From Bacillota bacterium (GTDB lineage: Bacteria; Bacillota; Clostridia; Acetivibrionales; DSM-1351): 64,000 bases of DNA. Shown here piece by piece: positions 16,700 to 25,580 of the stretch; the stretch's first letter is position 1; each line of letters starts with the position of its first letter. Where the stretch lies: the NCBI GenBank assembly GCA_023415305.1, contig JAEZKZ010000101.1, positions 1 through 64,000 of the forward strand, given 5' to 3'. The translations under genes were made by a program, and so were the position numbers. The notes below the pieces were generated by a model that ran no database searches, had not been told where the DNA came from, and worked only from the letters and a program-made list of their open reading frames with translations.

Positions 16700-17130
16700 A
16701 GAAAAAAGAATTTAACCCGAAAATAGTTGCATTTTGCTGCAACTGGTGCAGCTATGCAGGTGCTGACCTGGCCGGAACAAGTCGACTGTCATATCCTGCA
16801 GATGTAAAGATTATAAAAATACCGTGCTCCTGCCGTGTAAATCCCATGTTCATTATGAGAGCCTTCGAAAAAGGAGCTGATGGAGTTATTCTTTGTGGAT
16901 GCCACCCGGGAGATTGTCATTACAGCACAGGTAACTACTATGCAAGAAGAAGAATGACATTACTGTTCTCCATGCTCAATTATTTGGGGGTAGAAAATGG
17001 ACGCACTCGAGTTGAGTGGGTTTCAGCAGCAGAAGGTGTTAAATTCTCCACAGTTATGAACGAATTTGTAGAAAAGATTCATTCATTAGGTGAAAATGTA
17101 AGATTGGGGGATTTACGATGCAAAGGATGA
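16690..17130 (+). CDS. flxD: MvhD/FlxD-like [2Fe-2S] electron-transfer protein
   Basis: This 146-residue protein matches the MvhD/FlxD family that links an electron-input module to HdrA. Cysteine blocks 'CCNWCSYAGADL' and 'CGCHPGDCHY' are diagnostic. The ATG at 16690 overlaps the last 10 bases of hdrA; an upstream frame back to 16591 is inside hdrA and is not used. Its presence between HdrA and Flx proteins defines the cluster as Hdr-Flx rather than hydrogenase-linked, since no hydrogenase genes are here. Confidence 0.92.
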   Translation: MQIEKKEFNPKIVAFCCNWCSYAGADLAGTSRLSYPADVKIIKIPCSCRVNPMFIMRAFEKGADGVILCGCHPGDCHYSTGNYYARRRMTLLFSMLNYLGVENGRTRVEWVSAAEGVKFSTVMNEFVEKIHSLGENVRLGDLRCKG

Positions 17131-18098
17131 TAGAGCGTGCAAAAGAACTTCTTTCCAGTGGCGATGTGGCCAGAGTATTAGGATGGAAGAAGGGTGACTT
17201 GGCTTACAATCCTGAACCGGCATATTTTAATTGTGCAGATGAGCTGGATAGGTTTGTCTATAATGGCTTCTGCGGAGCTAACCTAAGCAAATATATGATT
17301 GAAGCCGGTAAACTGGATGGAAAGACATTGATATTCTTAAAGCCCTGCGACACATATAGCTTTAACCAATTAATAAAAGAGCATAGAATTATCAGAGAAA
17401 AAGCACATATCATAGGTGTGGATTGCTCAGGGAACTTCAGTGTAGAAAAATTAAATAGAGCTGGTATCAAGGGAATTGAGAGCATTGAAATAGATGGAGA
17501 TAGCCTAAAAGTGCAGACAATCTATGGTCAGAAGACTATGGCAATTAAAGATGCACTTATGGAAAGATGTACTGTTTGTAAAGGAAAAGACCACAAGATA
17601 TTTGATGAAGTTATAGATGCGGACTCTATTAACCAAACCAACAATCCAGACAAAATAGTTACCAACCGTTTTGATATGGTTGAAAAGCTAGAGGATATGA
17701 CACCGGATGAGCGTTTCACATTCTGGAAGGGTGAATTTTCAAAGTGCATAAGATGTAATGCTTGTAGAAATGCATGTCCGGCTTGTAGCTGCAAAAAGTG
17801 CGTGTTTGACAGTAATAATTTTGATTCTGCACAAAAGGCTAATACGGATACCTTTGAAGAGAAAATGTTCCATATTATACGTTCATTCCATGTTGCCGGA
17901 CGTTGTACAGACTGTGGAGAGTGTAGCAGAGTATGTCCTCAGGGAATACCACTACACTTGTTGAACAGAAAGTTTATCAAGGATATTAACGAATTTTACG
18001 GTGATTTTCAGGCAGGTGAGGATTCGGAAAGTAAAGGGCCTTTAACAAGCTTTACTCTTGAGGATGTTGAGCCAAGTATTGTTGGAGAAAGGAAATAG
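17118..18098 (+). CDS. flxC: FlxC-like iron-sulfur protein
   Basis: This 326-residue protein has an N-terminal nucleotide- or flavin-type domain shared with F420 hydrogenase beta-like proteins ('FLKPCDTYSFNQLIKEHRI') and a C-terminal dicluster ferredoxin region ('CIRCNACRNACPACSCKKC', 'CTDCGECSRVCPQG'). In this position it matches FlxC of bacterial FlxABCD-HdrABC clusters. It overlaps flxD by 13 bases, with GGGGGA upstream of the ATG. Its exact electron path is unknown. Confidence 0.8.
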   Translation: MQRMIERAKELLSSGDVARVLGWKKGDLAYNPEPAYFNCADELDRFVYNGFCGANLSKYMIEAGKLDGKTLIFLKPCDTYSFNQLIKEHRIIREKAHIIGVDCSGNFSVEKLNRAGIKGIESIEIDGDSLKVQTIYGQKTMAIKDALMERCTVCKGKDHKIFDEVIDADSINQTNNPDKIVTNRFDMVEKLEDMTPDERFTFWKGEFSKCIRCNACRNACPACSCKKCVFDSNNFDSAQKANTDTFEEKMFHIIRSFHVAGRCTDCGECSRVCPQGIPLHLLNRKFIKDINEFYGDFQAGEDSESKGPLTSFTLEDVEPSIVGERK

Positions 18099-18101
18099 GG
18101 T

Positions 18102-19127
18102 ATGTATAAGATTGCTAAGAATCAATTGCAAACGTTATTTACTGCCATTGCAGATACTAAAAATTTGTATTTGCCGGTAAAAGAGTCTGACCAGGTAAAT
18201 TATGGACTCTGGACAAAGGATGCAGAAGTGGATTTGGATACCCTAAAGACTGTTAAATCTCCAAAAGACTTCTTTTTTCCACAAAGTGAAACCTTATATA
18301 GCTGTCATAAGGAAAACGGAAAGCTGGTAATTAATCCGACTGAGTTAACAAATCAGCCTTTTGTAGTTTTTGGGGTGAAGGCATGTGATATAAAAGCAGT
18401 AGAAATACTTGATAAGGTATTTCTAAGTGAGCCCATAGATACCTATTATGCGGCTCGTAGAGAGCATGGAATAGTAGTGGCTATGGCATGTCATCAACCC
18501 GAGGAAACCTGTTTCTGTAATGTGTTTGGTGCAGATGCAAGTATTCCTGCAGGAGATGTTGCGGTATGGCAGGTTGAAGATTCAATGTACTGGAAGGCAC
18601 TTACTGAGAAGGGCGAGTTACTTACAAAAGAAGTTGCTGATCTTTTAGAAAAAGTGGAAGATACATCAGCAGTAGAAAAAGAACAAGCAGCCATTAAAAC
18701 AATTATTGAGAAACTACCATATAGCCATTTGGATATGAGCAAATTTACTTCAGATGCGTTGGACGAAATGTTCAATTCTCCAAAGTGGGAACAGATATTC
18801 AAGGTTTGTCTGGGATGTGGAACCTGCACCTTTGTATGTCCAACCTGCCAATGCTATGACATTAAAGATTATGATACCGGAAACGGTGTGCAAAGATTCC
18901 GCTGCTGGGATTCATGCATGTATTCAGACTTTACAATGATGGCTCATGGAAATCCCCGTACCAGCCAGCTGCAGAGGTTCCGTCAGCGATTTATGCACAA
19001 GTTGATTTACTTTCCTGCAAATAACGGTGGTATGTATTCCTGTGTGGGCTGCGGGCGTTGTGTAAGCAAATGTCCGGCATCACAAAACATTGTTAAGGTT
19101 ATAAAAAGTTTCGGGGGTGAAAGCTAA
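18102..19127 (+). CDS. flxB: FlxB-like sulfhydrogenase beta-type iron-sulfur protein
   Basis: This 341-residue protein resembles the iron-sulfur beta subunit of sulfhydrogenases and AsrA-type proteins: an N-terminal domain with 'GVKACDIKAVEILD', then two [4Fe-4S] motifs, 'CLGCGTCTFVCP' and 'CVGCGRCVSKCP'. It follows flxC by 3 bases, and its TAA overlaps the ATG of the next gene. It would carry electrons from the NAD-binding FlxA to the Hdr module. Confidence 0.85.
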   Translation: MYKIAKNQLQTLFTAIADTKNLYLPVKESDQVNYGLWTKDAEVDLDTLKTVKSPKDFFFPQSETLYSCHKENGKLVINPTELTNQPFVVFGVKACDIKAVEILDKVFLSEPIDTYYAARREHGIVVAMACHQPEETCFCNVFGADASIPAGDVAVWQVEDSMYWKALTEKGELLTKEVADLLEKVEDTSAVEKEQAAIKTIIEKLPYSHLDMSKFTSDALDEMFNSPKWEQIFKVCLGCGTCTFVCPTCQCYDIKDYDTGNGVQRFRCWDSCMYSDFTMMAHGNPRTSQLQRFRQRFMHKLIYFPANNGGMYSCVGCGRCVSKCPASQNIVKVIKSFGGES

Positions 19128-19975
19128 TGTGCAATTGCGGAGGACATAACAAACCAGATTCATTGATTCCACTGATTGGTGTAATTACTGATATTCGAAC
19201 AGAAACGCCAGATGTTAAGACCTTCAGAGTTGTAAGCAGAGAAGGTAAAAAATTATTTGAACATTTACCTGGTCAGTGTGCCATGGTTTCTGTTCCAGGC
19301 GTAGGAGAGGCTATGTTTTCCATTACTTCTTCACCAACTAATAAAGAGTTTCAGGAATTTAGTGTTAAACGCTGCGGAAGCTTAACAGATCATCTGCACT
19401 CTATGGAGGTTGGAGAGGAAGTAACAGTTCGTGGACCATATGGAAATTCATTTCCCGTTGAAACTGCACTAAAAGGAGAAAATCTTCTTTTTGTAGCAGG
19501 TGGAATAGGTCTGGCGCCTCTTAGATCAGTTATTAATTATGTATTAGATAATAGAGAGAACTACGGAAGTGTTGACATTTTATATGGATCACGTTCAGCT
19601 GATGACCTGGTTCAATTAAAAGAGATACAAGAGGTTTGGTGCAGAACAGAAGGTGTAAATGTTCACTTAACTATAGATAGAGAGCAAGAGGGCTGGAATG
19701 GCCATGTTGGATTTGTTCCCAGCTATTTAAAAGAACTGGAACTGGCTACAGATAAGACTGTATTAGTCTGCGGACCTCCGATTATGATTAAATTTGTATT
19801 AGCTGCACTAGAAGAGATGGGCTTCAATAAAACACAGGTATATACTACCTTGGAACTCAGAATGAAATGTGGTGTGGGTAAATGCGGCCGCTGTAATATC
19901 GGATCAAAATATGTATGCAAAGATGGGCCGGTATTTAGATGCGACGAAATTGATGAGCTGCCACCGGAATATTAA
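19127..19975 (+). CDS. flxA: FlxA-like NAD(P)H-binding flavoprotein
   Basis: This 282-residue flavin reductase belongs to the PyrK/sulfhydrogenase-gamma family. It has an FAD domain ('GQCAMVSVPG', 'FSITSSPTN'), an NAD(P)H site ('VAGGIGLAPLRSVINY', 'LVCGPPIMI') and a C-terminal [2Fe-2S] binding loop ('CGVGKCGRCNIG', 'YVCKDGPVF'). It would be the NADH entry point of the complex. Start and stop overlap with flxB as TAATG. Confidence 0.9.
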   Translation: MCNCGGHNKPDSLIPLIGVITDIRTETPDVKTFRVVSREGKKLFEHLPGQCAMVSVPGVGEAMFSITSSPTNKEFQEFSVKRCGSLTDHLHSMEVGEEVTVRGPYGNSFPVETALKGENLLFVAGGIGLAPLRSVINYVLDNRENYGSVDILYGSRSADDLVQLKEIQEVWCRTEGVNVHLTIDREQEGWNGHVGFVPSYLKELELATDKTVLVCGPPIMIKFVLAALEEMGFNKTQVYTTLELRMKCGVGKCGRCNIGSKYVCKDGPVFRCDEIDELPPEY

Positions 19976-20042
19976 ATTAGTGCAATATGTTATGGAGTAA
20001 TTTAAAAGCTCCAACGAATATATATCAGAAGGAGAAAAGAAA

Positions 20043-20717
20043 ATGCAGGAAATGGTTAACGTATTTTTATATGGAAAAAAGTACACAGTACCAGCAGACC
20101 TCACCATTATGACAGCTATGGAATTTGCAGGATATAGACTTGTAAGAGGATGTGGATGTCGTCATGGGTTTTGCGGTGCATGTGCAACAATTTATAGAAT
20201 CAAAGGAAACAATGAATTAAAAACTTGTCTGGCTTGTCAGACACAAGTAGTGGATGGTATGTATGTGGCCAGTCTTCCATTCTTTCCAACAGATAAGAGG
20301 AATTATGATATAGAAGAAATAAGGCCGGAACAAAAGATTATGATGGAGTTATATCCTGAGTTGTACAGCTGTATTGGTTGTAATGCTTGTACAAAGGGCT
20401 GCTCTCAGAGCATAAATGTAATGCAATACATTGCTTACGCTCAAAGAGGTGAGTTTGAAAAATGTGCGGAAGAGTCCTTTGACTGTGTGAACTGCGGCAT
20501 TTGTACCTCCAGATGTCCAGCTGGTATCTCACATCCAATGGTGGGGCTGCTGGCACGTAGACTGACTGGTAAATATATTGCACCAAAGACTGAGCATCTC
20601 AAGAACCGTGTGGAAGAAATTAATGAAGGTAAATTTGATGATTTGATTTCTCAAATAATGGAAAGACCAATCCGGGAAATGAAAGAACTTTATAATAATA
20701 GAGATATTGAGAAATAG
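20043..20717 (+). CDS. Fumarate reductase-type iron-sulfur subunit (soluble)
   Basis: This 224-residue FrdB/SdhB-like protein has an N-terminal plant-type [2Fe-2S] motif ('GCRHGFCGAC' with 'TCLAC') and two C-terminal CxxCxxCxxxC motifs ('CIGCNACTKGC', 'CVNCGICTSRCP'). In ordinary FrdB the last motif binds a [3Fe-4S] cluster next to the quinone site; here it keeps a full [4Fe-4S] set. No membrane anchor gene follows. Electrons therefore probably come from the Hdr/Flx proteins, not from quinol. It has an AGAAGGAG ribosome site and lies 12 bases before the flavoprotein gene. Confidence 0.87.
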   Translation: MQEMVNVFLYGKKYTVPADLTIMTAMEFAGYRLVRGCGCRHGFCGACATIYRIKGNNELKTCLACQTQVVDGMYVASLPFFPTDKRNYDIEEIRPEQKIMMELYPELYSCIGCNACTKGCSQSINVMQYIAYAQRGEFEKCAEESFDCVNCGICTSRCPAGISHPMVGLLARRLTGKYIAPKTEHLKNRVEEINEGKFDDLISQIMERPIREMKELYNNRDIEK

Positions 20718-20729
20718 GAGGGGAAAAGT

Positions 20730-22334
20730 ATGTTTACAACAGAAATGTTGGAGTCTATAAGAAAAGTTGAAGCAACCAGAGCAGAGAGAATAGGTTCCGA
20801 TCCAAGAAGAATGACCGCTGAAGAAAAAGATACTCTTCTTCGCCAATATCATCCGGATTTTAAAGAGGATGGATTTTCAATTATCCAAATTGGACCTAAT
20901 ATGGGGGAAAAGGTACCGGTTGAACTGGGTACGCTTCTTCATTCAAACAGCAGAATTAAAGATGAGGCTATAGATTTAACAAAAATAAATTATGATGTGG
21001 ATGTATTAGTTATAGGTGGTGGAGGTGCAGGATCATCAGCAGCTATTGAAGCACACGAGAGCGGAGCAAAGGTTATGATAGTGACAAAGCTTCGTATCGG
21101 TGACGCCAATACTATGATGGCCGAAGGAGGAATCCAGGCAGCAGACAAAGCAAACGACTCTCCACAGCAGCATTATTTGGATGCTTTCGGAGGTGGGCAC
21201 TTTGCCGCCAGACCAGAGCTTTTAAAGAGATTGGTAATGGAAGCTCCAGACGCTATTGCATGGCTCAATAATCTGGGGGTAATGTTTGATAAATATGAAG
21301 ATGGAACTATGGTAACTACCCACGGAGGTGGAACTTCCAGAAAGAGAATGCATGCTTGTAAGGACTATTCCGGGGCCGAAATCATGAGAGTTCTTCGTGA
21401 TGAAGTAATTAACCGTGGGATTCCGGTTGTAGATTTTACAGCAGCGGTAGAATTAATCTTGGATAAGGATGGCCAGGCTGCAGGCGCTGTGCTTCAGAAT
21501 ATGGAGACAGGAGAGTATCTGGTAGCTAAAGCCAAGACTGTTATTATAGCAACTGGTGGAGCCGGAAGGTTACATTATCAGAACTTCCCTACTTCAAATC
21601 ACTATGGGGCAACAGCAGACGGATTGGTTATGGGATATCGTGCAGGAGCACCTCTTTTATATCAGGATACTATTCAGTACCATCCAACAGGAGTTGCTTA
21701 TCCGGTACAGATTTTTGGAGCCTTAGTAACAGAAAAAGTACGTTCATTAGGAGCTATGCTTGTAAACATAGATGGAGAAGCATTTATGCATCCTTTGGAA
21801 ACACGCGATGTATGTGCGGCTTCTATCATTCGTGAGTGCAGTGATCATGGAAAAGGCGTTCCCACACCAACAGAAGGCATGGGCGTATGGCTTGATACAC
21901 CAATGATTGAGATGATTCATGGAGAAGGTACCATCGAAAAGAGAATACCTGCTATGCTTCGTATGTACCTGAACTATGGAATAGATATGAGAAAACAACC
22001 TATTTTAATATATCCGACTCTGCATTATCAAAATGGTGGTCTTGAAATAAACGGAGAAGGTTTTACAAAGGCAATTGACAATCTTTTAGTTGCGGGTGAA
22101 GCAGTTGGAGGAATCCACGGGAGAAACCGTCTAATGGGGAATTCCTTGCTGGACATCATTGTATTCGGAAGAAATGCGGGAAAAGCGGCAGCTGAAAAGA
22201 GCAAGAAGATTACTTTGGGTGAGCTGTCACTAGAACATCTAAATAACTATGCAAAGGAATTGGAGGCTGCGGGGATTGAAACAGGTACTGTATCGCCGTT
22301 ACTACTTCCGAAGTATACTAAGGGAGGAAACTAA
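20730..22334 (+). CDS. Fumarate reductase flavoprotein subunit (soluble type)
   Basis: This 534-residue FrdA/SdhA-family flavoprotein starts after AGGAGGGG. An N-terminal extension of about 85 residues precedes the FAD site 'VIGGGGAGSSAAIEAHESGA'. The catalytic set seems complete: 'QYHPTGVAYP' (His), 'TEKVRSLGAML' (Arg), 'TLHYQNGGLEI' (His) and 'GRNRLMGNSLLD' (Arg). The His that binds FAD covalently in E. coli FrdA (SHTVAAEGG) is replaced by Asn ('ANTMMAEGG'), so FAD is probably non-covalent. The fumarase genes that follow make fumarate the likely substrate. L-aspartate oxidase is less likely given the context. Confidence 0.88.
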   Translation: MFTTEMLESIRKVEATRAERIGSDPRRMTAEEKDTLLRQYHPDFKEDGFSIIQIGPNMGEKVPVELGTLLHSNSRIKDEAIDLTKINYDVDVLVIGGGGAGSSAAIEAHESGAKVMIVTKLRIGDANTMMAEGGIQAADKANDSPQQHYLDAFGGGHFAARPELLKRLVMEAPDAIAWLNNLGVMFDKYEDGTMVTTHGGGTSRKRMHACKDYSGAEIMRVLRDEVINRGIPVVDFTAAVELILDKDGQAAGAVLQNMETGEYLVAKAKTVIIATGGAGRLHYQNFPTSNHYGATADGLVMGYRAGAPLLYQDTIQYHPTGVAYPVQIFGALVTEKVRSLGAMLVNIDGEAFMHPLETRDVCAASIIRECSDHGKGVPTPTEGMGVWLDTPMIEMIHGEGTIEKRIPAMLRMYLNYGIDMRKQPILIYPTLHYQNGGLEINGEGFTKAIDNLLVAGEAVGGIHGRNRLMGNSLLDIIVFGRNAGKAAAEKSKKITLGELSLEHLNNYAKELEAAGIETGTVSPLLLPKYTKGGN

Positions 22335-22336
22335 GA

Positions 22337-23179
22337 ATGCGAGAAATATCTACAGAGCAGATTATTGATGTTGTTAAACGTTTGTGCATTGAGGCAAATC
22401 AAAAACTACCCGGTGATATAAAAGCATGTATTAAAAAGTGCAGAGAGCGCGAAGATGGTGAAATTGCACAGGACGTTCTGGACAAAATTATCACTAACTA
22501 TGAAATCGCAGAATCAGAAAATGTACCTATTTGCCAAGATACTGGAATGGCTTGCGTTTTTATGGAAATTGGTCAGGATGTACACATCGTAGGCCAAAGC
22601 CTTGCGGAGGCTGTGAATGAAGGGGTACGCCAAGGCTATGCTGAAGGTTATTTGCGGAAATCAGTAGTAAAAGATCCTGTAAGACGTGGCAACACAGGGG
22701 ACAACACACCTGCTGTGCTATATACAGAAATAGTTGACGGTGATCAGATTAAGATTACTGTTGGGCCTAAGGGCTTTGGTAGTGAGAATATGAGTGCTAT
22801 CCGCATGTTTAAGCCATCAGCAGGAATTCAAGGAATTAAAGATTTCATTCTTGAAACGGTAGAGAATGCAGGTCCAAATCCATGCCCTCCTATGGTAGTG
22901 GGAGTTGGAATAGGTGGAACTTTTGACAAGGCAGCTTTATTAGCTAAGAAGGCATTGATGAGAAATGTAGATATTCCAAATGACGACCCATATTATGCAG
23001 AGCTGGAAGCTGAAATGCTGGAAAAAATCAATAAGCTGGGGATTGGCCCACAGGGCTTTGGTGGAAAAACTACAGCTTTGGCAGTAAATGTAGAAACAAT
23101 GCCGACCCACATTGCCGGTATGCCCTGTGCAATTAATATTAATTGCCATGTCACACGACATAAAACGGAGGTGATTTGA
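22337..23179 (+). CDS. Class I fumarate hydratase, alpha subunit
   Basis: This 280-residue subunit of two-part [4Fe-4S] hydro-lyases (FumA N-terminal half / TtdA) has cluster cysteines in 'PICQDTGMA', 'NPCPPMVVG' and 'CAININCHVTRH'. The 'GFGSENMSA' block binds substrate. It starts 2 bases after the fumarate reductase flavoprotein stop, with GGGAGG upstream. Fumarase is preferred over tartrate dehydratase because of the fumarate reductase context. Confidence 0.92.
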   Translation: MREISTEQIIDVVKRLCIEANQKLPGDIKACIKKCREREDGEIAQDVLDKIITNYEIAESENVPICQDTGMACVFMEIGQDVHIVGQSLAEAVNEGVRQGYAEGYLRKSVVKDPVRRGNTGDNTPAVLYTEIVDGDQIKITVGPKGFGSENMSAIRMFKPSAGIQGIKDFILETVENAGPNPCPPMVVGVGIGGTFDKAALLAKKALMRNVDIPNDDPYYAELEAEMLEKINKLGIGPQGFGGKTTALAVNVETMPTHIAGMPCAININCHVTRHKTEVI

Positions 23180-23180
23180 T

Positions 23181-23744
23181 ATGGAGCGTAAAATTCAACT
23201 TCCATTAACAGAAGATCTTGCAAAAACTTTGCACGCAGGTGATACAGTCTATTTGACCGGTGAGATATATACATCCAGAGATGCCGGACATAAGAGAATG
23301 TGCGAAGCTCTTGAAAGAGGTGAGCAATTGCCCTTTGATCCAAAAGATGCTACATTATATTACGTGGGTCCAACTCCTGCGAGGCCTGGTCAAGTCATAG
23401 GTTCTGCAGGGCCAACAACCAGCGGTCGTATGGATGCGTATGCACCTACGATGATATCAGTAGGGGCTAGAGGAATGATTGGAAAAGGTGCCAGACTGCC
23501 GGAAGTAGTAGAGGCTATGAAAAAGCATAGCGGAGTATACTTTGGAGCCATTGGTGGGGCAGGTGCATTACTTGCAAAATGCATCAAAAGCTCAGAACTG
23601 ATTGCCTATGAGGATTTAGGTGCAGAAGCATTGAGAAAACTCTATGTGGAAGATATGCCTTTGGTTGTCATTATTGACAGTGAAGGAAAAAACCTGTACG
23701 AAGAAGGACGAAAATCTTACCTTAGTAGAATTAATCAACCATAA
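23181..23744 (+). CDS. Class I fumarate hydratase, beta subunit
   Basis: This 187-residue beta subunit of the class I fumarase has the swivel-domain motifs 'GEIYTSRDAGHKRM' and 'VIGSAGPTTSGRMD'. Its start lies one base after the alpha stop, with CGGAGG upstream, so the two are translationally coupled. Together they make fumarate from malate, supplying the reductase upstream. Confidence 0.92.
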   Translation: MERKIQLPLTEDLAKTLHAGDTVYLTGEIYTSRDAGHKRMCEALERGEQLPFDPKDATLYYVGPTPARPGQVIGSAGPTTSGRMDAYAPTMISVGARGMIGKGARLPEVVEAMKKHSGVYFGAIGGAGALLAKCIKSSELIAYEDLGAEALRKLYVEDMPLVVIIDSEGKNLYEEGRKSYLSRINQP

Positions 23745-23787
23745 GTGTTGATTCAACTAAAGTAAATAATTAGATTGAATTCATGCA

Positions 23788-23816
23788 GAAGCTTCGCAAA
23801 GGTGTGAAGATTTTTT
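23788..23816 (+). terminator. Probable terminator of the fumarate operon
   Basis: CTTCGCA (23792-23798) pairs with TGTGAAG (23803-23809), with one G-U pair, and is followed by ATTTTTT. The stem is short but the T-run is good. Confidence 0.55.
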
Positions 23817-23856
23817 GCTTGTAATAAAACTTAATAAAATAAAAGGGGAATACAAA

Positions 23857-24141
23857 ATGGAATTATTATCTGAAGTATTGGAAACATTGATGATTATAGG
23901 TTTTGGTGTGTCATGGCCGCTATCAATCATGCGTTCATATAAATCACGCTCAACAAAAGGCAAGAGTGTTTTGTTCTTATTCTGTATAGTATTTGGATAC
24001 ATTTGCGGCATTGTCTCAAAGCTATTGGCAAACAATTTGAACCTGGCTTTCTGGTTCTACATTCCAAATATTATTATGGTTAGTACAGATATATGTTTAT
24101 ATTTTAGAAATAAGAAGATTGAGGCCGGTGCAGTTAAGTAA
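23857..24141 (+). CDS. SemiSWEET/PQ-loop-like small membrane protein
   Basis: This 94-residue protein has three predicted helices. The first ends in 'VSWPLSIMRSYKSRSTKGKS', like the Pro and KSTKG motifs of SemiSWEET/PQ-loop half-transporters; the third has a central Pro-Asn and a basic end. SemiSWEETs work as dimers in sugar transport, but the assignment here is by topology and short motifs only. ATG 23857, after AAGGGG, is preferred over the longer frame from 23815. Confidence 0.6.
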   Translation: MELLSEVLETLMIIGFGVSWPLSIMRSYKSRSTKGKSVLFLFCIVFGYICGIVSKLLANNLNLAFWFYIPNIIMVSTDICLYFRNKKIEAGAVK

Positions 24142-24275
24142 ATATCCTGGTATCCCGTGTGAGAGAAGTAATATCTATTTTACAATACAGTTAACAAATA
24201 AATTTGTACAGTGTAAGTAGTAATGTTAAAATACCATTATTATGAAATTGATATTACTTTTAGGGGGTGTAAGTT

Positions 24276-25220
24276 ATGAGCAAGCAAAGGAACTATTTGT
24301 CAGAGTATGTCAATGTTAATGGAATAGAACAATACTTATTACACTACAGCTCAAGTGATGAACATCCAGTCCTTTTGTTTTTACATGGCGGTCCGGGAAT
24401 GTCAGAATCAACATTTGCGTATGCTTTTCAAAAAAACTTATCTGGTTTGTTTACTGTTGTGCATTGGGATCAGAGAGGTTCAGGGAAAACATTAACCAGA
24501 GCCAAAGGTAACAAAAACTATCCTACTGTTTATGAATTATTGGATGATTTATTTGAAGTTGTTCAATATTTAAAAGAGAAATACAATAAAGAGAAAATTG
24601 TTATTTTAGGTCATTCTTGGGGGAGCGTGCTGGGAACCTTATTTGTAAAGAAATATCCTCAAGAGGTATTGTACTACATCGGTGCAGGACAAGTAATAGA
24701 TATAGTGGAGAATGAAAAGACTGGTTATGAAAAGGTAAAAGAGTTGATAATTAAAGCAGGCAATAAGAAAGATTTAAATAGTCTGAATAAAATAGGTATT
24801 TATCCCGAAAAAAATTATGAAAAACCCATGATTAAGAAAATACAAAAGATTAGAATATTACAAGGGAAATATAAGGTTGGAATGAATTTATTACCTATAT
24901 TAAAAGTACTATTTAAAAGTCCTATTTTTAAATTTACAGACATTTCAAGTCTGTTTAAAGGGATGAGTAATAATAAAAAAATCTGGGATTTTTTATTCAC
25001 CCATAATCTATATGAGGAGAGCAGAGATTATAAAGTACCTGTTTTCTATATACTTGGAGACAGAGATTTTCAAGCCCCGTATACAATAGCTAATTGTTAT
25101 TTCGATACAATAAATGCACCAAACAAAAAAATGTTTATTATAAAGGATGCCGGTCACTTTATGATGCTTGACCAACCAAAGTCGTTCGCTGAAGCTCTGG
25201 CTGAAATTTCTAAATTATGA
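24276..25220 (+). CDS. Alpha/beta hydrolase, proline iminopeptidase-like
   Basis: This 314-residue alpha/beta hydrolase has the oxyanion motif 'HGGPGMSES' and the nucleophile elbow 'GHSWGSVLG'. The catalytic Asp is in 'LGDRDFQAP' and the His in 'DAGHFMMLDQP'. This arrangement is that of prolyl aminopeptidases and related cytosolic hydrolases. A GGGGGTG site precedes the ATG. It stands alone between unrelated genes, so the substrate is unknown. Confidence 0.88.
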   Translation: MSKQRNYLSEYVNVNGIEQYLLHYSSSDEHPVLLFLHGGPGMSESTFAYAFQKNLSGLFTVVHWDQRGSGKTLTRAKGNKNYPTVYELLDDLFEVVQYLKEKYNKEKIVILGHSWGSVLGTLFVKKYPQEVLYYIGAGQVIDIVENEKTGYEKVKELIIKAGNKKDLNSLNKIGIYPEKNYEKPMIKKIQKIRILQGKYKVGMNLLPILKVLFKSPIFKFTDISSLFKGMSNNKKIWDFLFTHNLYEESRDYKVPVFYILGDRDFQAPYTIANCYFDTINAPNKKMFIIKDAGHFMMLDQPKSFAEALAEISKL

Positions 25221-25580
25221 CTCAACTATTAATAGTAGACTTACCTCCCTATGCTATTAAATATAACTTAAATTGAAGAACTTTAAGCATGAAATATGTT
25301 CTCAAAATTTAAATGGTTTTATTCACCAGTTTTTAAGTGTATAATATTTACATATAACTTATTGGAGATACTCAAATTGCATAGGGGGGAAGAGCATGCT
25401 TCGTTTTATTGATTTCTTAAACAAAATGCTCCACGCAAAGTCTACAGTGTGAACAACGGCGATTAATTGTGTGGAGCCAAAGATGTAATCGCCAGCTTTC
25501 ATTCCGTCATTTTGGAAAATGTTCATAGTGTAGATTTTGCTGCCTTAAGATTTTATATTATTTTAAGGAGCGGAGTAGGA
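25221..25580 (+). promoter_or_regulatory. Structured 360-base leader region before the small regulator
   Basis: A TATAAT lies at 25340-25345, without a clear -35. Two alternative pairings are visible further on: GGCGATTA near 25458 with TAATCGCC near 25484, and GCTCCACGC near 25429 with GTGTGGAGC near 25469. CCTTAA (25543-25548) can pair with TTAAGG (25563-25568), next to the ribosome site of the following gene. This looks like a regulatory leader, but I do not recognise a known riboswitch class. Confidence 0.4.
25396..25452 (+). CDS. Possible 18-residue leader peptide
   Basis: An ATG follows GGGGGGAAGAGC with good spacing and encodes MLRFIDFLNKMLHAKSTV before a TGA. The second half of this frame also forms one arm of a potential stem with bases near 25469-25477. 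A leader peptide coupling translation to RNA structure is possible. There is no direct evidence that it is translated. Confidence 0.3.
   Translation: MLRFIDFLNKMLHAKSTV

Noticed and set aside
25396..25500. CCACGCAAAG in the regulator leader, recalling part of the cyclic di-GMP riboswitch
   Set aside because: The other conserved half (the CACAGGGCAAACC region) is absent, so the class I riboswitch call is not supported.
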